Below are positions 53,829 through 62,776 of a stretch of DNA of 64,000 bases, piece after piece. The stretch comes from Paenibacillus harenae DSM 16969. Its GTDB lineage: Bacteria; Bacillota; Bacilli; Paenibacillales; Paenibacillaceae. Below the pieces are notes generated by a model that saw nothing but the letters and a program-made list of their open reading frames with translations, did no database searches and had not been told where the DNA came from. The position numbers and the translations under genes are program-made. How positions within the stretch are numbered: position 1 is the stretch's first letter; each line of letters opens with the position of its first letter. The stretch spans positions 1,870,710 through 1,934,709 of the forward strand of contig NZ_KE383842.1 of assembly GCF_000422465.1 (NCBI RefSeq), written 5' to 3'.

Positions 53829-54782
53829 TTAGTACAACCCGTCACCGGTTACCTTCTTGCTGAATTTATTGCCGATCATGATAAGCGCAAGGCCTACGAT
53901 CGATTTGAACAAGCCGATGGCGGTCGTGTAGCTGTATTGACGGTCGACGAGACCCGCACGGTACACGTACGTATCGATGATCTCCCCGTTCTCGCTGTTA
54001 AGCGGATTGAGGAACACGAACACGCGCTCAAAGCCGAAATCCAGGAAGTTGCCTATCTGCAGAAGGAACAGGATGACGATAGTCGGCAAAATGCAGGGAA
54101 CGGTAATGGAGGCTACCTGCCGGAACCGGCTTGCGCCGTCCATCTGCGCCGCCTCGTACAAGTCGGGATTGATTCCCGCGATCGCGGCCAGATAGATGAT
54201 CGTTCCCCAGCCGCTATCCTTCCAGATGCCCGAACCGATCAGGATGGAGCGGATATAGGAATTTTCCCCGAGAAAGTAGATCGGTTCGATACCGAACATC
54301 GACAGCAAGTGGTTGACGATTCCCGTAGATGGAGACAGCACGCCGACTACGACCCCGCCGACGATAACCCAAGAGAGGAAGTGCGGCATATAGACGACCG
54401 TCTGAACGATTCGTTTATAGGCCATGATCCTCAGCTCATTGAGCAAGAGCGCCAGAATGATTGGCACCGGGAACGCAAAGCAGAGATCGTAAAGGCCGAT
54501 TAGAATCGTGTTTTTCAATATCGGAAGAAATTCCGCATACTCCAACATTCGCTTGAATTGATCGAGCCCGACCCACGAACTGCCTCGGATGCCTTTGAAA
54601 ATGTTGTAGTCTTGGAACGCTATGACCGATCCGAACATCGGAATATACCGGAATATTAGGAAAAAGATGATGCCCGGAATCGACAGCACGTATAGCGGCC
54701 AATGCTTGCGCATGAATTTTATTTTGTGGCCCGGCGTCGTAAATTGGTACATCATCCGGTCGGAAGTCTCGACCTTAGCCAT
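53829..54782 (-). CDS. LplB-type carbohydrate ABC permease
   Basis: A 317-residue permease with the LplB/YteP pattern: WPLYVLSIPGIIFFLIFRY in helix 1, FGSVIAFQDYNIFKGI, VYMPHFLSWVIVGGVVVG and coupling motif DLYEAAQMDGASRFRQVASI. It forms a heterodimer with the LplC-type protein for oligosaccharide uptake. AAGGGGAAG lies 5 nt before the ATG. Element B and a -10-like TAAGAT lie upstream. Confidence 0.94.
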   Translation of the reverse strand: MAKVETSDRMMYQFTTPGHKIKFMRKHWPLYVLSIPGIIFFLIFRYIPMFGSVIAFQDYNIFKGIRGSSWVGLDQFKRMLEYAEFLPILKNTILIGLYDLCFAFPVPIILALLLNELRIMAYKRIVQTVVYMPHFLSWVIVGGVVVGVLSPSTGIVNHLLSMFGIEPIYFLGENSYIRSILIGSGIWKDSGWGTIIYLAAIAGINPDLYEAAQMDGASRFRQVASITVPCILPTIVILFLLQIGNFLDFGFERVFVFLNPLNSENGEIIDTYVYRAGLVDRQYSYTTAIGLFKSIVGLALIMIGNKFSKKVTGDGLY

Positions 54783-54872
54783 GCTCTCTTCCCCTTTCTT
54801 CGTTTGATTGTTGTCTTGTCCTTATCATCTTAACCAGGGAATAAGCAGGAGGACATGGCGTATTTTAGAGGG

Positions 54873-54887
54873 AGCTGTGTTTTTTTA
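54873..54887 (-). promoter_or_regulatory. A-rich activator element B, upstream of the permease genes
   Basis: Minus strand TAAAAAAACACAGCT, beginning at the stop codon of the upstream galactosidase. ACA lies 44 nt before TAAGAT (54827-54832). Confidence 0.55.
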
Positions 54888-56690
54888 TGATTGCTCGATT
54901 TGGATTATGGCGATCCCTGACGGAGGAATCTGCAGCTTATGCAGGCCTGGCGCGACAAAGATCCGCTGTTCGCTAACGACGTCGCCGGAGCAATTCTTAA
55001 TCGTGACGCCTGCCTCGCCGAGCGCGTCTATCGTCTCTGCGTAAATCCCTTCCTTCAACCGGCCGTTTACAATCATTATCTCACGGACCGTTCCTGTCCC
55101 TGATTCCGCGGCTAACGGTACGATCGCGTCGTGGTAGGTGGCGATAATCGCCTTATGTCCCTTGGATGCGCGAACGAACGGATAGAGCAGCTCCGGACTG
55201 CACGGCTCGAGTCTGCCGTCTTGCAGCACATCATGGTGCTCGTTGCAAAATCCGAGCCAAAAGCGCAGCATCCGCAGATGCTCGCCAGGCAGCGATTGAA
55301 GAGGCATTGAGATCTGCGGCACTGCGAACAGCAGGTTAATCAGCTGCAGCGCTGCGCTCTCAACGGGCTCTTCCGGGTGCCACATGACCATATCGGCATG
55401 CGCGGCGGTATCGCCGCACAACTGCCGGATGTCCAGTGTGCGGACACGGTTCTGGATGCCGTCGTACGGACAGTCGGATGCCCGGAACATATTCCCGTAT
55501 TTGCGCATTGCTGGCCCAATATAAGGCTGGCGGAACTCGATCATAATATCGGGCTTCAGTGCCCTCAACCTGCTGATCGAGTCGGTTAACAGCTGATCTA
55601 CGGCAGCGGGAATCGACTCGCGGTCACGGCCGTCCGCTTCCGGAGGAAGCTGCATTTCGGGTGAATAAAAGGCATCGATGAAGTCGAGCTTGAAGCCGTC
55701 AAGATCCCATGCCTTCAAGGCCTTCTCATAGGTGTTAATGATATACTCCCGCACGTCAGGATACCGGGGATCGAGCACGCCTGCCTTGCTGTTCTCGTTA
55801 AAGCGGACGAGCTTACTCTTGAAGCGGTCCCATGCCTTGCTTTGAATGCCGACATAAGGGACAGCGTACCAGAGCACGAACTTCATGCCGAGCGTATGAA
55901 CCGCGCGGACATGGCGCGCCATATCGGGAAACTTGCTCTCGCAAGGTTCCCAGTCGCCCGTATACGCATACCCTCGGCGGTTATCTTCGGTCTGCCAGCC
56001 GTCGTCGACGATGACGGCGCCCATTCCGAGGGAACGGGCAAGCTCGCATTCCGCTTCTACGCTCTCCGCCGTTACGTTCTGATGCATGCTGTACCAGGTG
56101 GAGTACATAGGGCGTTTCGCCGCATCCGGCACGTTGGCCGGCTCGTAAGCCGGCATCCCGCTCCACCAGCGCTGCACGTTCCGCAAACTCTCATGATACG
56201 GAACATCCCTTGTGTCCACGAGCAGGGTCGCCTCATAGGACCGGAGCGGCGCCGACGCTTCCTTGAACAGCTGAACGCTGCACCCGAACTCGGCCGTCTC
56301 CTCGCGAATTCCCCCCGAGTAGTGACTCGTATGCAGCGCGTCCGAGAAGGCGAACGTCATCTTGTTACGTCCGTTCGTATTGAATAGCGAATAGACCGGC
56401 GCGGACGTCGCGGCATTGGCGCGAAGGCCGCGCATCCAATCGGCCTTGAAGCTTTTGTTCCGGTCTTGAGCGGGATGCCAGCTCGCCTGAATGTCATCGG
56501 CCGGATGAACCCAGCGCAGCGTCAGAACGGGCGGCATCCGTTCCTGTTCCGACATCAGGACGAGACGGATGAGATCGATGCCTTCCTCTTTGCGCTCTGC
56601 GGTAAGATAGATTTGGAACCCTTGCTTCTCCTCTTCGCAGCGTTCACTCTCCAACGTAAAACAATGCTTATTCGTTGATAAGGTGATCAA
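54885..56690 (-). CDS. GH36-type alpha-galactosidase (melibiase superfamily)
   Basis: A 601-residue cytoplasmic glycosidase with a beta-sandwich N-terminal part and a catalytic barrel. GMGAVIVDDGWQTEDNRRG opens the substrate site, the nucleophile lies in DLDGFKLDFIDAFYSP and the acid/base aspartate in MFRASDCPYDGIQ. It is shorter than the classic GH36 enzyme found broken at 41742-43881 and only distantly similar, so it belongs to another GH36 subgroup. It follows the cupin gene by 12 nt and could partly replace the lost galactosidase. Confidence 0.9.
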   Translation of the reverse strand: MITLSTNKHCFTLESERCEEEKQGFQIYLTAERKEEGIDLIRLVLMSEQERMPPVLTLRWVHPADDIQASWHPAQDRNKSFKADWMRGLRANAATSAPVYSLFNTNGRNKMTFAFSDALHTSHYSGGIREETAEFGCSVQLFKEASAPLRSYEATLLVDTRDVPYHESLRNVQRWWSGMPAYEPANVPDAAKRPMYSTWYSMHQNVTAESVEAECELARSLGMGAVIVDDGWQTEDNRRGYAYTGDWEPCESKFPDMARHVRAVHTLGMKFVLWYAVPYVGIQSKAWDRFKSKLVRFNENSKAGVLDPRYPDVREYIINTYEKALKAWDLDGFKLDFIDAFYSPEMQLPPEADGRDRESIPAAVDQLLTDSISRLRALKPDIMIEFRQPYIGPAMRKYGNMFRASDCPYDGIQNRVRTLDIRQLCGDTAAHADMVMWHPEEPVESAALQLINLLFAVPQISMPLQSLPGEHLRMLRFWLGFCNEHHDVLQDGRLEPCSPELLYPFVRASKGHKAIIATYHDAIVPLAAESGTGTVREIMIVNGRLKEGIYAETIDALGEAGVTIKNCSGDVVSEQRIFVAPGLHKLQIPPSGIAIIQIEQS

Positions 56691-56702
56691 GCCGCATTCC
56701 CC

Positions 56703-57068
56703 CTAAGTTTGATTATGATGGCGGTTCGGACCGGCATGTAACCAGAGCGTAATAATCGGATCCTGCTCGCTTGAACAAAGATGATGATCCTCTTCCGGCT
56801 CGACGATCACGATATCGCCTGCCTCTACAGGATGATGCTTCCCGTTGATCTCCATCGTCCCGTTTCCTTGCAGGATAATGAACGCTTCCCGATCGCGATG
56901 AACATGATAATCTTTGCCGTCCGGCCCGTCGTTCGTATGGCTCCGGTCGCCACGTCCGGCAAACGCGAGTCCGCCGGAAGAGAGAAAAGCGCCGGGAAGC
57001 AGGTCACCGAGCACATGGTTCTTCTGGTCTACACGCAATGGCAGCTCACATAATCGGATGCGGATCAT
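56703..57068 (-). CDS. cupin-domain protein
   Basis: A 121-residue single cupin. Motif 1 is DYHVHRDREAFIILQGNG, with metal-ligand histidines and glutamate, and motif 2 is VEAGDIVIVEPEEDHHL. Single-cupin proteins beside sugar genes are often sugar isomerases, lyase-product binders or sensors; no specific role can be read. It is the first gene of a two-gene unit with the GH36-type enzyme. Confidence 0.88.
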   Translation of the reverse strand: MIRIRLCELPLRVDQKNHVLGDLLPGAFLSSGGLAFAGRGDRSHTNDGPDGKDYHVHRDREAFIILQGNGTMEINGKHHPVEAGDIVIVEPEEDHHLCSSEQDPIITLWLHAGPNRHHNQT

Positions 57069-57190
57069 GACGCTTCACCCTCCCGGAATTCGCGCAAGTT
57101 CGTGTATTTCATGCCCTTCCTCCTTGTTCCAATGATTTCACCCCATTATAAATAGCTGCTATAATCTCCGGTATGGCAAAACTTTGGTTG

Positions 57191-57205
57191 GGTTGTCGTT
57201 TTTTA
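57191..57205 (-). promoter_or_regulatory. A-rich activator element C, upstream of the cupin-galactosidase unit
   Basis: Minus strand TAAAAAACGACAACC. ACA lies 44 nt before a perfect TATAAT (57145-57150). Confidence 0.55.
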
Positions 57206-57246
57206 CTGCAAAATAGGCCCATGCGCCATTGCATGGACCACTCAAA

Positions 57247-57288
57247 AATCAGAAAGCCACGCTTCCAATGCCGCGTGGCTTTCTGATT
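57247..57288 (-). terminator. terminator after the MATE-like gene
   Basis: Perfect 16-nt arms AATCAGAAAGCCACGC (57247-57262) and GCGTGGCTTTCTGATT (57273-57288), with a T5 run on the minus strand immediately after. It lies 26 nt beyond the stop at 57315. Confidence 0.85.
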
Positions 57289-57314
57289 ACTTCTATAATT
57301 GGTAAACGATTAAA

Positions 57315-58649
57315 TCAGCCTTCATGACGTATAGATACGGGATCTGCCGGTTTAATAAACCGCAGCGCCAACGCGATAAATAGAAGCTCTGCGGCCATCC
57401 CGACCGATTGCGCCCAGGCCCCGATCGTTCCGTTCCATCCCGGCGAGAGTCCGATGCAAATAATCAATGTGGCGAGAGTAAAGCTTAAATTAGCGATTTG
57501 GGAGCCGATAATGAGCTTCGTCTGCCCACGTACAAACACAAGCCCGTTCATCACATCGAGCCAAGGCATCACAAGCGCAAAGAGCATAAAGCCCTGCAGA
57601 ACCCTGATGCTCTCCGCCTGCAGGCGGCCATGAACGCCTATGACATGCTCCAGCAGGAAAACACCTATGTCCGTGAAGGCAATGAGCCCCATTAACAGCG
57701 CGGGAACGAATCCAAGCATCAGTGTGAATTTACGGACGGCAGCCGGATCGATCCGATAGAAATTGATAACGATCTGATGAAAATAACTAAAAAAGCTGCT
57801 AAGCAGCATGACGAGACTAGCCCCGATCGCATAGGAAGAGATGGCCAGCTGCGCATCCCATGTCTTGCCCAGCATGGCATTTATGCCCGGACCGATCCAT
57901 ACCGAAATAAACGAGGAGAACAGCAGCGGCCGATAAAAGGAAAAAACATGCCTTTTGTTCTCGATCGCATGATTCTCCGCCTTATCCGGCATCTTCCGAA
58001 CCAGCAAACGTCCCTCTGCGAAGCTGACGGCCGCTTCGATTATCATCCCGAACAGGAAAATGATCGCACCGACAACCCCGCTGGTAACTCCTGTATGCAC
58101 AAAATAAAGAGATAGCAAATACATGCCGGCAAGCCGGATTCCCATACCTATAGTTAACCATTTCGTGCGTAAATTGTAGATAATAACGCCTTGGTAAAAG
58201 CAACGTATACCGGAAAAAAGGCTGACGAACATCAGCACTTTATAGACAAGAAGGACATCGCCGACGTTCTCTTCGCCGACTCCGAACACCCCTTTAAAAA
58301 TGAGGGTCCCAAGCGGCGTATAGCTGATCATTAAGCCCATCGCCATAATGCTGGCGAACACAAGCTGCGCAACCGTCAGTGTCGATTTAAAGGATCGCTT
58401 GTCCCGAACGAGCGTGGAGGAGGTCTGCCGCAGCAAAACGGCAGGCCGCTCCGTAATCGCGAGCAGACTCATCGCAATCGCGTAGCTGGCGATGATGCGT
58501 TCGGGGTCTTCGGCCTTGCTTAGCGTACTGTTAATAATAACGTGCGAAATCGTAACTAAACTTGCCGAAATCCCTAACGGCAGAAAAAAAGACCATAATT
58601 TCTTCATGCTAACCTCTTGCTGCTTCGGCTGTGACAATGACTGGTTCAT
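57315..58649 (-). CDS. polytopic membrane protein, MATE/flippase-like
   Basis: A 444-residue protein with about 12 hydrophobic helices and no soluble domain. The helix spacing and segments such as FFLPLGISASLVTISHVIIN and NGLVFVRGQTKLIIGSQIA resemble the multi-antimicrobial extrusion / polysaccharide flippase (MOP) superfamily. The substrate is unknown. Two starts have good ribosome sites: 58649 (AAGGAG, 7 nt) and 58607 (AAGAGG). It is a single-gene unit with a strong terminator and a TATAAT about 56 nt upstream. Confidence 0.75.
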   Translation of the reverse strand: MNQSLSQPKQQEVSMKKLWSFFLPLGISASLVTISHVIINSTLSKAEDPERIIASYAIAMSLLAITERPAVLLRQTSSTLVRDKRSFKSTLTVAQLVFASIMAMGLMISYTPLGTLIFKGVFGVGEENVGDVLLVYKVLMFVSLFSGIRCFYQGVIIYNLRTKWLTIGMGIRLAGMYLLSLYFVHTGVTSGVVGAIIFLFGMIIEAAVSFAEGRLLVRKMPDKAENHAIENKRHVFSFYRPLLFSSFISVWIGPGINAMLGKTWDAQLAISSYAIGASLVMLLSSFFSYFHQIVINFYRIDPAAVRKFTLMLGFVPALLMGLIAFTDIGVFLLEHVIGVHGRLQAESIRVLQGFMLFALVMPWLDVMNGLVFVRGQTKLIIGSQIANLSFTLATLIICIGLSPGWNGTIGAWAQSVGMAAELLFIALALRFIKPADPVSIRHEG

Positions 58650-58794
58650 GCGCTGGCTCCTTCAAAGCTGTTGATCTATCTGAGTGAGACTTTACAGTAC
58701 AATTATAGCCCTATTTCGCGGTTAGTGCCTATAAACATCTCAACTATCCAGCATGGGAGCATGAACGGATGACAATGTTTTTTATCGCATAACG

Positions 58795-58835
58795 AAAAAA
58801 CAACCGTTCTGCCGAATGCGGCCGAACGGTTGTTT
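58795..58835 (-). terminator. terminator downstream of the PadR operon
   Basis: Perfect 12-nt arms AAACAACCGTTC (58798-58809) and GAACGGTTGTTT (58824-58835) with further pairing in the loop and a T6 run on the minus strand. It lies about 240 nt beyond the padR stop, after the large inverted repeat. Confidence 0.75.
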
Positions 58836-58888
58836 ATCATCTTAAACGGACTGAAAAAAAAGAATTTATATTAGTGAACGAAAGAAAT

Positions 58889-59037
58889 GCTAGCGCGGAG
58901 CGGAGAGAGCAAATCGTTCTGGAGAAACGAAGTGGTCGCTTTTTGCAGTCCAAATGGTTACCCTAACAGGGGTTACCTATTCAAACCATTTGGCTGCAAC
59001 AGCGATCGTAAGAATGATTTACTCTCGCAGCGATAGC
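58889..59037. repeat. large imperfect inverted repeat between genes
   Basis: Outer arms 58889-58920 and 59011-59037 pair over most of their length (AAATCGTTCT against AGAATGATTT, GAGAGAG against CTCTCG, GCTAGCG against CGATAGC). Middle arms TCGCT (58936-58940) and AGCGA (59001-59005) and perfect inner arms CCAAATGGTT (58950-58959) and AACCATTTGG (58984-58993) also pair. The centre carries the repeated GGTTACC. The whole could fold as one rod about 150 nt long, in RNA of either strand. No open frame fits. It is a MITE-like element or a structured RNA. Confidence 0.65.
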
Positions 59038-59071
59038 AGCTTATGTAAATCATTTATTCAACTTCTATAGC

Positions 59072-59632
59072 CTAGTTGCAATCCTGTGAATCCGCCAGAT
59101 TGCCTGAACGAGCGTCGATTAACACATCTTTAATCCAATCCCGCTCCGCTTCGCTGAACCGGATGATCCCTTTGATCAGATGGATAGCGCCAAGCGGAAG
59201 AAAGGATTGTTTCAGCTGCAGTACCGCGCCAAGCTTCGTAATACGCGTTTCGGAATCGGCAAGCTGCTTCTCCAGCAGCTCGCACACCTTCTCCGTCTCT
59301 CCCCTTCGAACGAAAGGAAGCCCCGGAAATAACGGATGATAAGGATATGCCGTTTGCTCAAACTGCTTATACAGCAAATCCAGAAAGGCCGAGTTCCCCT
59401 TTTCCGTAATCCGGTAGATCGTTTTATCGGGCCGGTTATCCCCTTGCGCATGGATGATTTCCGCAGCTTCGATCAGACCTTTCTCACGCAGCTGGTCTAC
59501 AGCGTAATAGAGCGAGCCGTCCCGTATTTTGAAGGCCGTATGCCAATTCCGCTCTTTGATCGTCTGCCGGATCTCGTACGGATGCCGGTCGCTTTCCATC
59601 AACAATCCGAGAATGAGCAGTTTCATAGACAT
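59072..59632 (-). CDS. PadR family transcriptional regulator
   Basis: A 186-residue regulator with the PadR winged helix (MKLLILGLLMESDRHPYEIR and GSLYYAVDQLREKGLI) and a C-terminal helical dimerisation region, the type-1 length. It is the second gene of an operon behind an MFS drug exporter, 6 nt apart. PadR proteins of this arrangement repress their exporter until a drug binds. Two perfect CTCAAATTTGAG palindromes in the operon promoter are its likely targets. Confidence 0.94.
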   Translation of the reverse strand: MSMKLLILGLLMESDRHPYEIRQTIKERNWHTAFKIRDGSLYYAVDQLREKGLIEAAEIIHAQGDNRPDKTIYRITEKGNSAFLDLLYKQFEQTAYPYHPLFPGLPFVRRGETEKVCELLEKQLADSETRITKLGAVLQLKQSFLPLGAIHLIKGIIRFSEAERDWIKDVLIDARSGNLADSQDCN

Positions 59633-59638
59633 GGGAAA

Positions 59639-61207
59639 TCACCCCCTGTTCACTGACGGATCCGGCTTAACCGTACTCTCGCTTTGATTCTCTCTCTGGC
59701 TGCCCTCTTCCGTTTCCAGACGGGCGCGTCCCATTAGAATAACGAATACGATCGCAACAATGGGCAGCAGAACGGACCACTGGTATATAAATACGATGGA
59801 GTCCGCCAGCTTGCCGATCAAACCGCTTACCAATTCCTCGGACAAGCCCATTTGCGCTTGCACAGCCGGGTCCAGCAGAGCCTGGCCTCCCTTGATTTGC
59901 TCCAGCGCCTGCGGCGGAAGATTGGACTCCTCCATAATGTCAGCTTGGAACGCATGCTTCTGAAGCGCTCCGAATACGGTAACGCCGAGCGCGGATCCGA
60001 TGGTGCGGAAGAAGGTAATAAGCGATGAAGCTGAGCCCTTGTACTGCGGAGGTACCGAGCTCAGCGTAGAGATGTTCAGCAGCGAGAACGATACGCCGAT
60101 CCCTAAGCCGACAATGACCATATACAGCGTAATCAGTCCGCGGCTCGTAGAGCTGTCCATCGCGAAACCGAGAAGGATCGTGCCCATCACAAGCATGAGC
60201 GCCGAGATCATCATCACATTGCGGTAGGCGAATTTGATCGCGACCCGCCCGCCCAGCTGCGCGCTGACGACGACGCCCAGCATCATCGGAATAAGTACCG
60301 TACTCGTCTGCGTCGCGCTAATCCGAAAGACGCCTTGGATGAAGATCGGAATATAAGTCGCGCATGCGATCATAATTGCGCCGTACAGAACGCTGATCAT
60401 CATGCTGCTTGTGAATAAACGTTCCTTGAAGAGGCTTAGCTTAATAATCGGATCCTTCGCTTTCCTCTCCGCCAGCAGGAATCCGATCAGAAATACGCCT
60501 GAGCCGATGAACAAGGAGACGGTTTGGAGCGAGCTCCACGCCCAACCTTCCGAGCCCCCCAGCTCCAGGCCAAACATAAGACAAAGAATGGCTGCGGTCA
60601 GCAGGATAGCACCGGTCCAGTCGATATGCTGCTTCTTCTTGATCAGCGTCTCGTGATACGCCCGCATAATAAATAGGATCGCAACGATTCCAATAGGCAC
60701 GTTGATGTAGAAAATCCAGCGCCAGCTGATGTTATCCGTAATCGCACCGCCTAATATCGGTCCGAACACGCTCGATATTCCGAATACGGCTCCGAATAAT
60801 CCCATCATTTTTCCGCGTTTCTCGGCTGGGTACAAATCAAAAATAATCGTAAACGCGATCGGCAGCAAAGCGCCGCCGCCGATTCCTTGAATGGCGCGGA
60901 AAATAATCAGCTGATCCATATTTTGCGCCATGCCGCACATGACGGAGCCTGCAATAAATAAGACAAGCCCCATCAGGAAAAACCGCTTGCGCCCGTACAT
61001 ATCCGACAGCTTGCCTAAAATAGGCGTTGATACGACCATAGCGATCATATAAGCCGAATACACCCATATAAAGCTTTCCATGCCTCCAAGCTTCTTAATA
61101 ATGGTGGTCATTGCCGTTGACACTATGGTCTGGTCAAGCGCCGACATGAATAATCCGAGAAGCAGCCCGGCTACGACGAGCTTAACATTGCTTTTTGCAG
61201 CGTCCAT
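59639..61207 (-). CDS. MFS drug efflux transporter, DHA2 / EmrB-QacA type
   Basis: A 522-residue, 14-helix transporter. Motif A is [14 protein letters not shown], motif C-like segments are [18 protein letters not shown] and the family signature [14 protein letters not shown] is present. It exports toxic compounds in exchange for protons. The ATG at 61207 has AAGGGG 8 nt upstream; the GTG at 61216 overlaps that site and is unlikely. It is first in the operon and precedes the PadR gene. Confidence 0.95.
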   Translation of the reverse strand: MDAAKSNVKLVVAGLLLGLFMSALDQTIVSTAMTTIIKKLGGMESFIWVYSAYMIAMVVSTPILGKLSDMYGRKRFFLMGLVLFIAGSVMCGMAQNMDQLIIFRAIQGIGGGALLPIAFTIIFDLYPAEKRGKMMGLFGAVFGISSVFGPILGGAITDNISWRWIFYINVPIGIVAILFIMRAYHETLIKKKQHIDWTGAILLTAAILCLMFGLELGGSEGWAWSSLQTVSLFIGSGVFLIGFLLAERKAKDPIIKLSLFKERLFTSSMMISVLYGAIMIACATYIPIFIQGVFRISATQTSTVLIPMMLGVVVSAQLGGRVAIKFAYRNVMMISALMLVMGTILLGFAMDSSTSRGLITLYMVIVGLGIGVSFSLLNISTLSSVPPQYKGSASSLITFFRTIGSALGVTVFGALQKHAFQADIMEESNLPPQALEQIKGGQALLDPAVQAQMGLSEELVSGLIGKLADSIVFIYQWSVLLPIVAIVFVILMGRARLETEEGSQRENQSESTVKPDPSVNRG

Positions 61208-61233
61208 ATGTAACACCCCTTTGAAATCACTTG

Positions 61234-61284
61234 CTCAAATTTGAGTACAATACTACATTATACTCAAATTTGAGTAAATGACAA
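61234..61284 (-). promoter_or_regulatory. PadR-controlled promoter with twin perfect operators
   Basis: On the minus strand TTGTCA (61279-61284) and TATAAT (61257-61262) are 16 nt apart. Operator 2, the perfect 16-bp palindrome TACTCAAATTTGAGTA (61261-61276), fills the spacer. Operator 1, CTCAAATTTGAG (61234-61245), covers the start-site region. The two centres are 29 nt apart, nearly three helical turns, so two dimers would sit on the same face of the DNA and block polymerase. Confidence 0.85.
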
Positions 61285-61299
61285 TATTGGCAAGCAAAC

Positions 61300-61332
61300 A
61301 AAAAAAACCAACGTTAGATTAGACACTAACGT
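61300..61332 (-). terminator. terminator after the FAD oxidoreductase gene
   Basis: Arms ACGTTAG (61311-61317) and CTAACGT (61326-61332), followed on the minus strand by GG and a T8 run (61300-61308). It separates the sugar ABC operon from the PadR-controlled promoter. Confidence 0.75.
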
Positions 61333-61405
61333 CAGCTTTTATACTTTTCATAACAGTCCGATTGCTTGCTGTCAATTGTTCTTCACGAATATGAGCCTGA
61401 ATCAT

Positions 61406-62749
61406 TTATTCCAATAATGCGCCTTGCTCCCGCAGCCTCTGCTTTAGCAAATGAATATCAAGGTCGCCCGGCGGCGCGCCGTGCTGAACCGATAAGCCGG
61501 CCGCCGTTCCGGCCGCTTGCCCCGTAGCCATGCAGCTGGGGCTCAGCCTTGTCGTAGCGAGCGCTTCATGCGAGGTCGAGATGCATCGCCCCGCGACGAG
61601 CAGGTTAGACAGGTTCTTCGGCAGCAGACAACGGTACGGAATGTCATAAGCACCGTCCCCCCGCACCCAGGCGGCTTTGACACCCTTGCCGGATGGATCA
61701 TGGATGTCGATCGGGTATCCGCTGCGGGCGACACAATCGTGAAATCTTCTCCCCGACAGCACATCGTCGACCTGCAGCGTATATTGCCCGTCTATCCGTC
61801 TCGTCTCCCTTACGCCGATTTGCGCTCCAACCTGCGAAATGGTTGCGTTCTCGAAGCCAGGCAAGCTTTTTCTCATAAAATCGGCTACCATCATCACCTG
61901 CTTGCGTCCTTGCTCCTCCGCTTCGGTCAAGTCCTCCACATTCGTTCCGTCCAGTCCCTGCACTCTCGTTGTGTTAACGAGAACTTCATCGTCCTCCGGC
62001 CCCGTAAAGCACAGCACCTGATCCCTGTTTATCGGAAGATTCGCCTCCTGCCAATGCTTATAGAAGCCTAGTATGCCGGTCAACGGCAAATCAGCCAATT
62101 CGTCAAACGGCGTTTTTTCATAAAATTCATTCGGATGCTCAAGCATATATTGCTTCACCTTCGCCAGATTGACGCCCCGCATGCGAAACTTCATGGTCAT
62201 CGGCTGCGTCAGTTGATCCCGGTCTCTGCCCTGCAGGCAAGGAGCGCCGGCAAGATTGGCAACATCCGCGTCTCCGCTCGTATCGACAAATATTTTCCCT
62301 TTTACTTCGATCCTGCCCGATTTCCCTGTTAGAATGACGGATTCAATCCGTTCGTCCTTCGTTCTGACCTCATCGACGAAGCTGTGGAGGATAAGCTTCA
62401 CTCCCGCTTCCTTGAACATATCCAGCACCAGAACCTTGTAGGCTTCGGGATGGAACGGAGTAATCGTCCGGACGAACCCGACCGTATCCCGCAAATGACC
62501 CGGCGAAGCGCCTCGTGCCATTAACCGGTCGACAATCTCTTGCGCGATCCCTTTGATCACTTGTTTTCCCTCCAAGGTATGGAAGGTCATCCATGGATAT
62601 ACCAATGCCGCCGTCGTCATTCCGCCAATAAAGCCGTAGCGCTCGATAAGCACCGTACGCGCCCCTTGCCTTCCCGCGGCAATGGCCGCATTGACGCCGG
62701 CAGGGCCTCCTCCTATTACAACAACATCCACATCCATCCATGTACTCAT
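61406..62749 (-). CDS. FAD-dependent oxidoreductase
   Basis: A 447-residue flavoprotein of the FAD-dependent oxidoreductase type seen with sugar transport genes. The FAD site is VVVIGGGPAGVNAAIAAG; GKIFVDTSGDADVANLAG is the typical mid-protein strand; the C-terminal FAD loop is NLLVAGRCISTSHEAL. The substrate is not known; sugar alcohols, polyols or sugar acids are possible given two carbohydrate permeases upstream in the same operon. It is the last gene, 27 nt after the permease. Confidence 0.88.
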   Translation of the reverse strand: MSTWMDVDVVVIGGGPAGVNAAIAAGRQGARTVLIERYGFIGGMTTAALVYPWMTFHTLEGKQVIKGIAQEIVDRLMARGASPGHLRDTVGFVRTITPFHPEAYKVLVLDMFKEAGVKLILHSFVDEVRTKDERIESVILTGKSGRIEVKGKIFVDTSGDADVANLAGAPCLQGRDRDQLTQPMTMKFRMRGVNLAKVKQYMLEHPNEFYEKTPFDELADLPLTGILGFYKHWQEANLPINRDQVLCFTGPEDDEVLVNTTRVQGLDGTNVEDLTEAEEQGRKQVMMVADFMRKSLPGFENATISQVGAQIGVRETRRIDGQYTLQVDDVLSGRRFHDCVARSGYPIDIHDPSGKGVKAAWVRGDGAYDIPYRCLLPKNLSNLLVAGRCISTSHEALATTRLSPSCMATGQAAGTAAGLSVQHGAPPGDLDIHLLKQRLREQGALLE

Positions 62750-62776
62750 TTGCTCACCATCCTAACGTCGTTTCGT

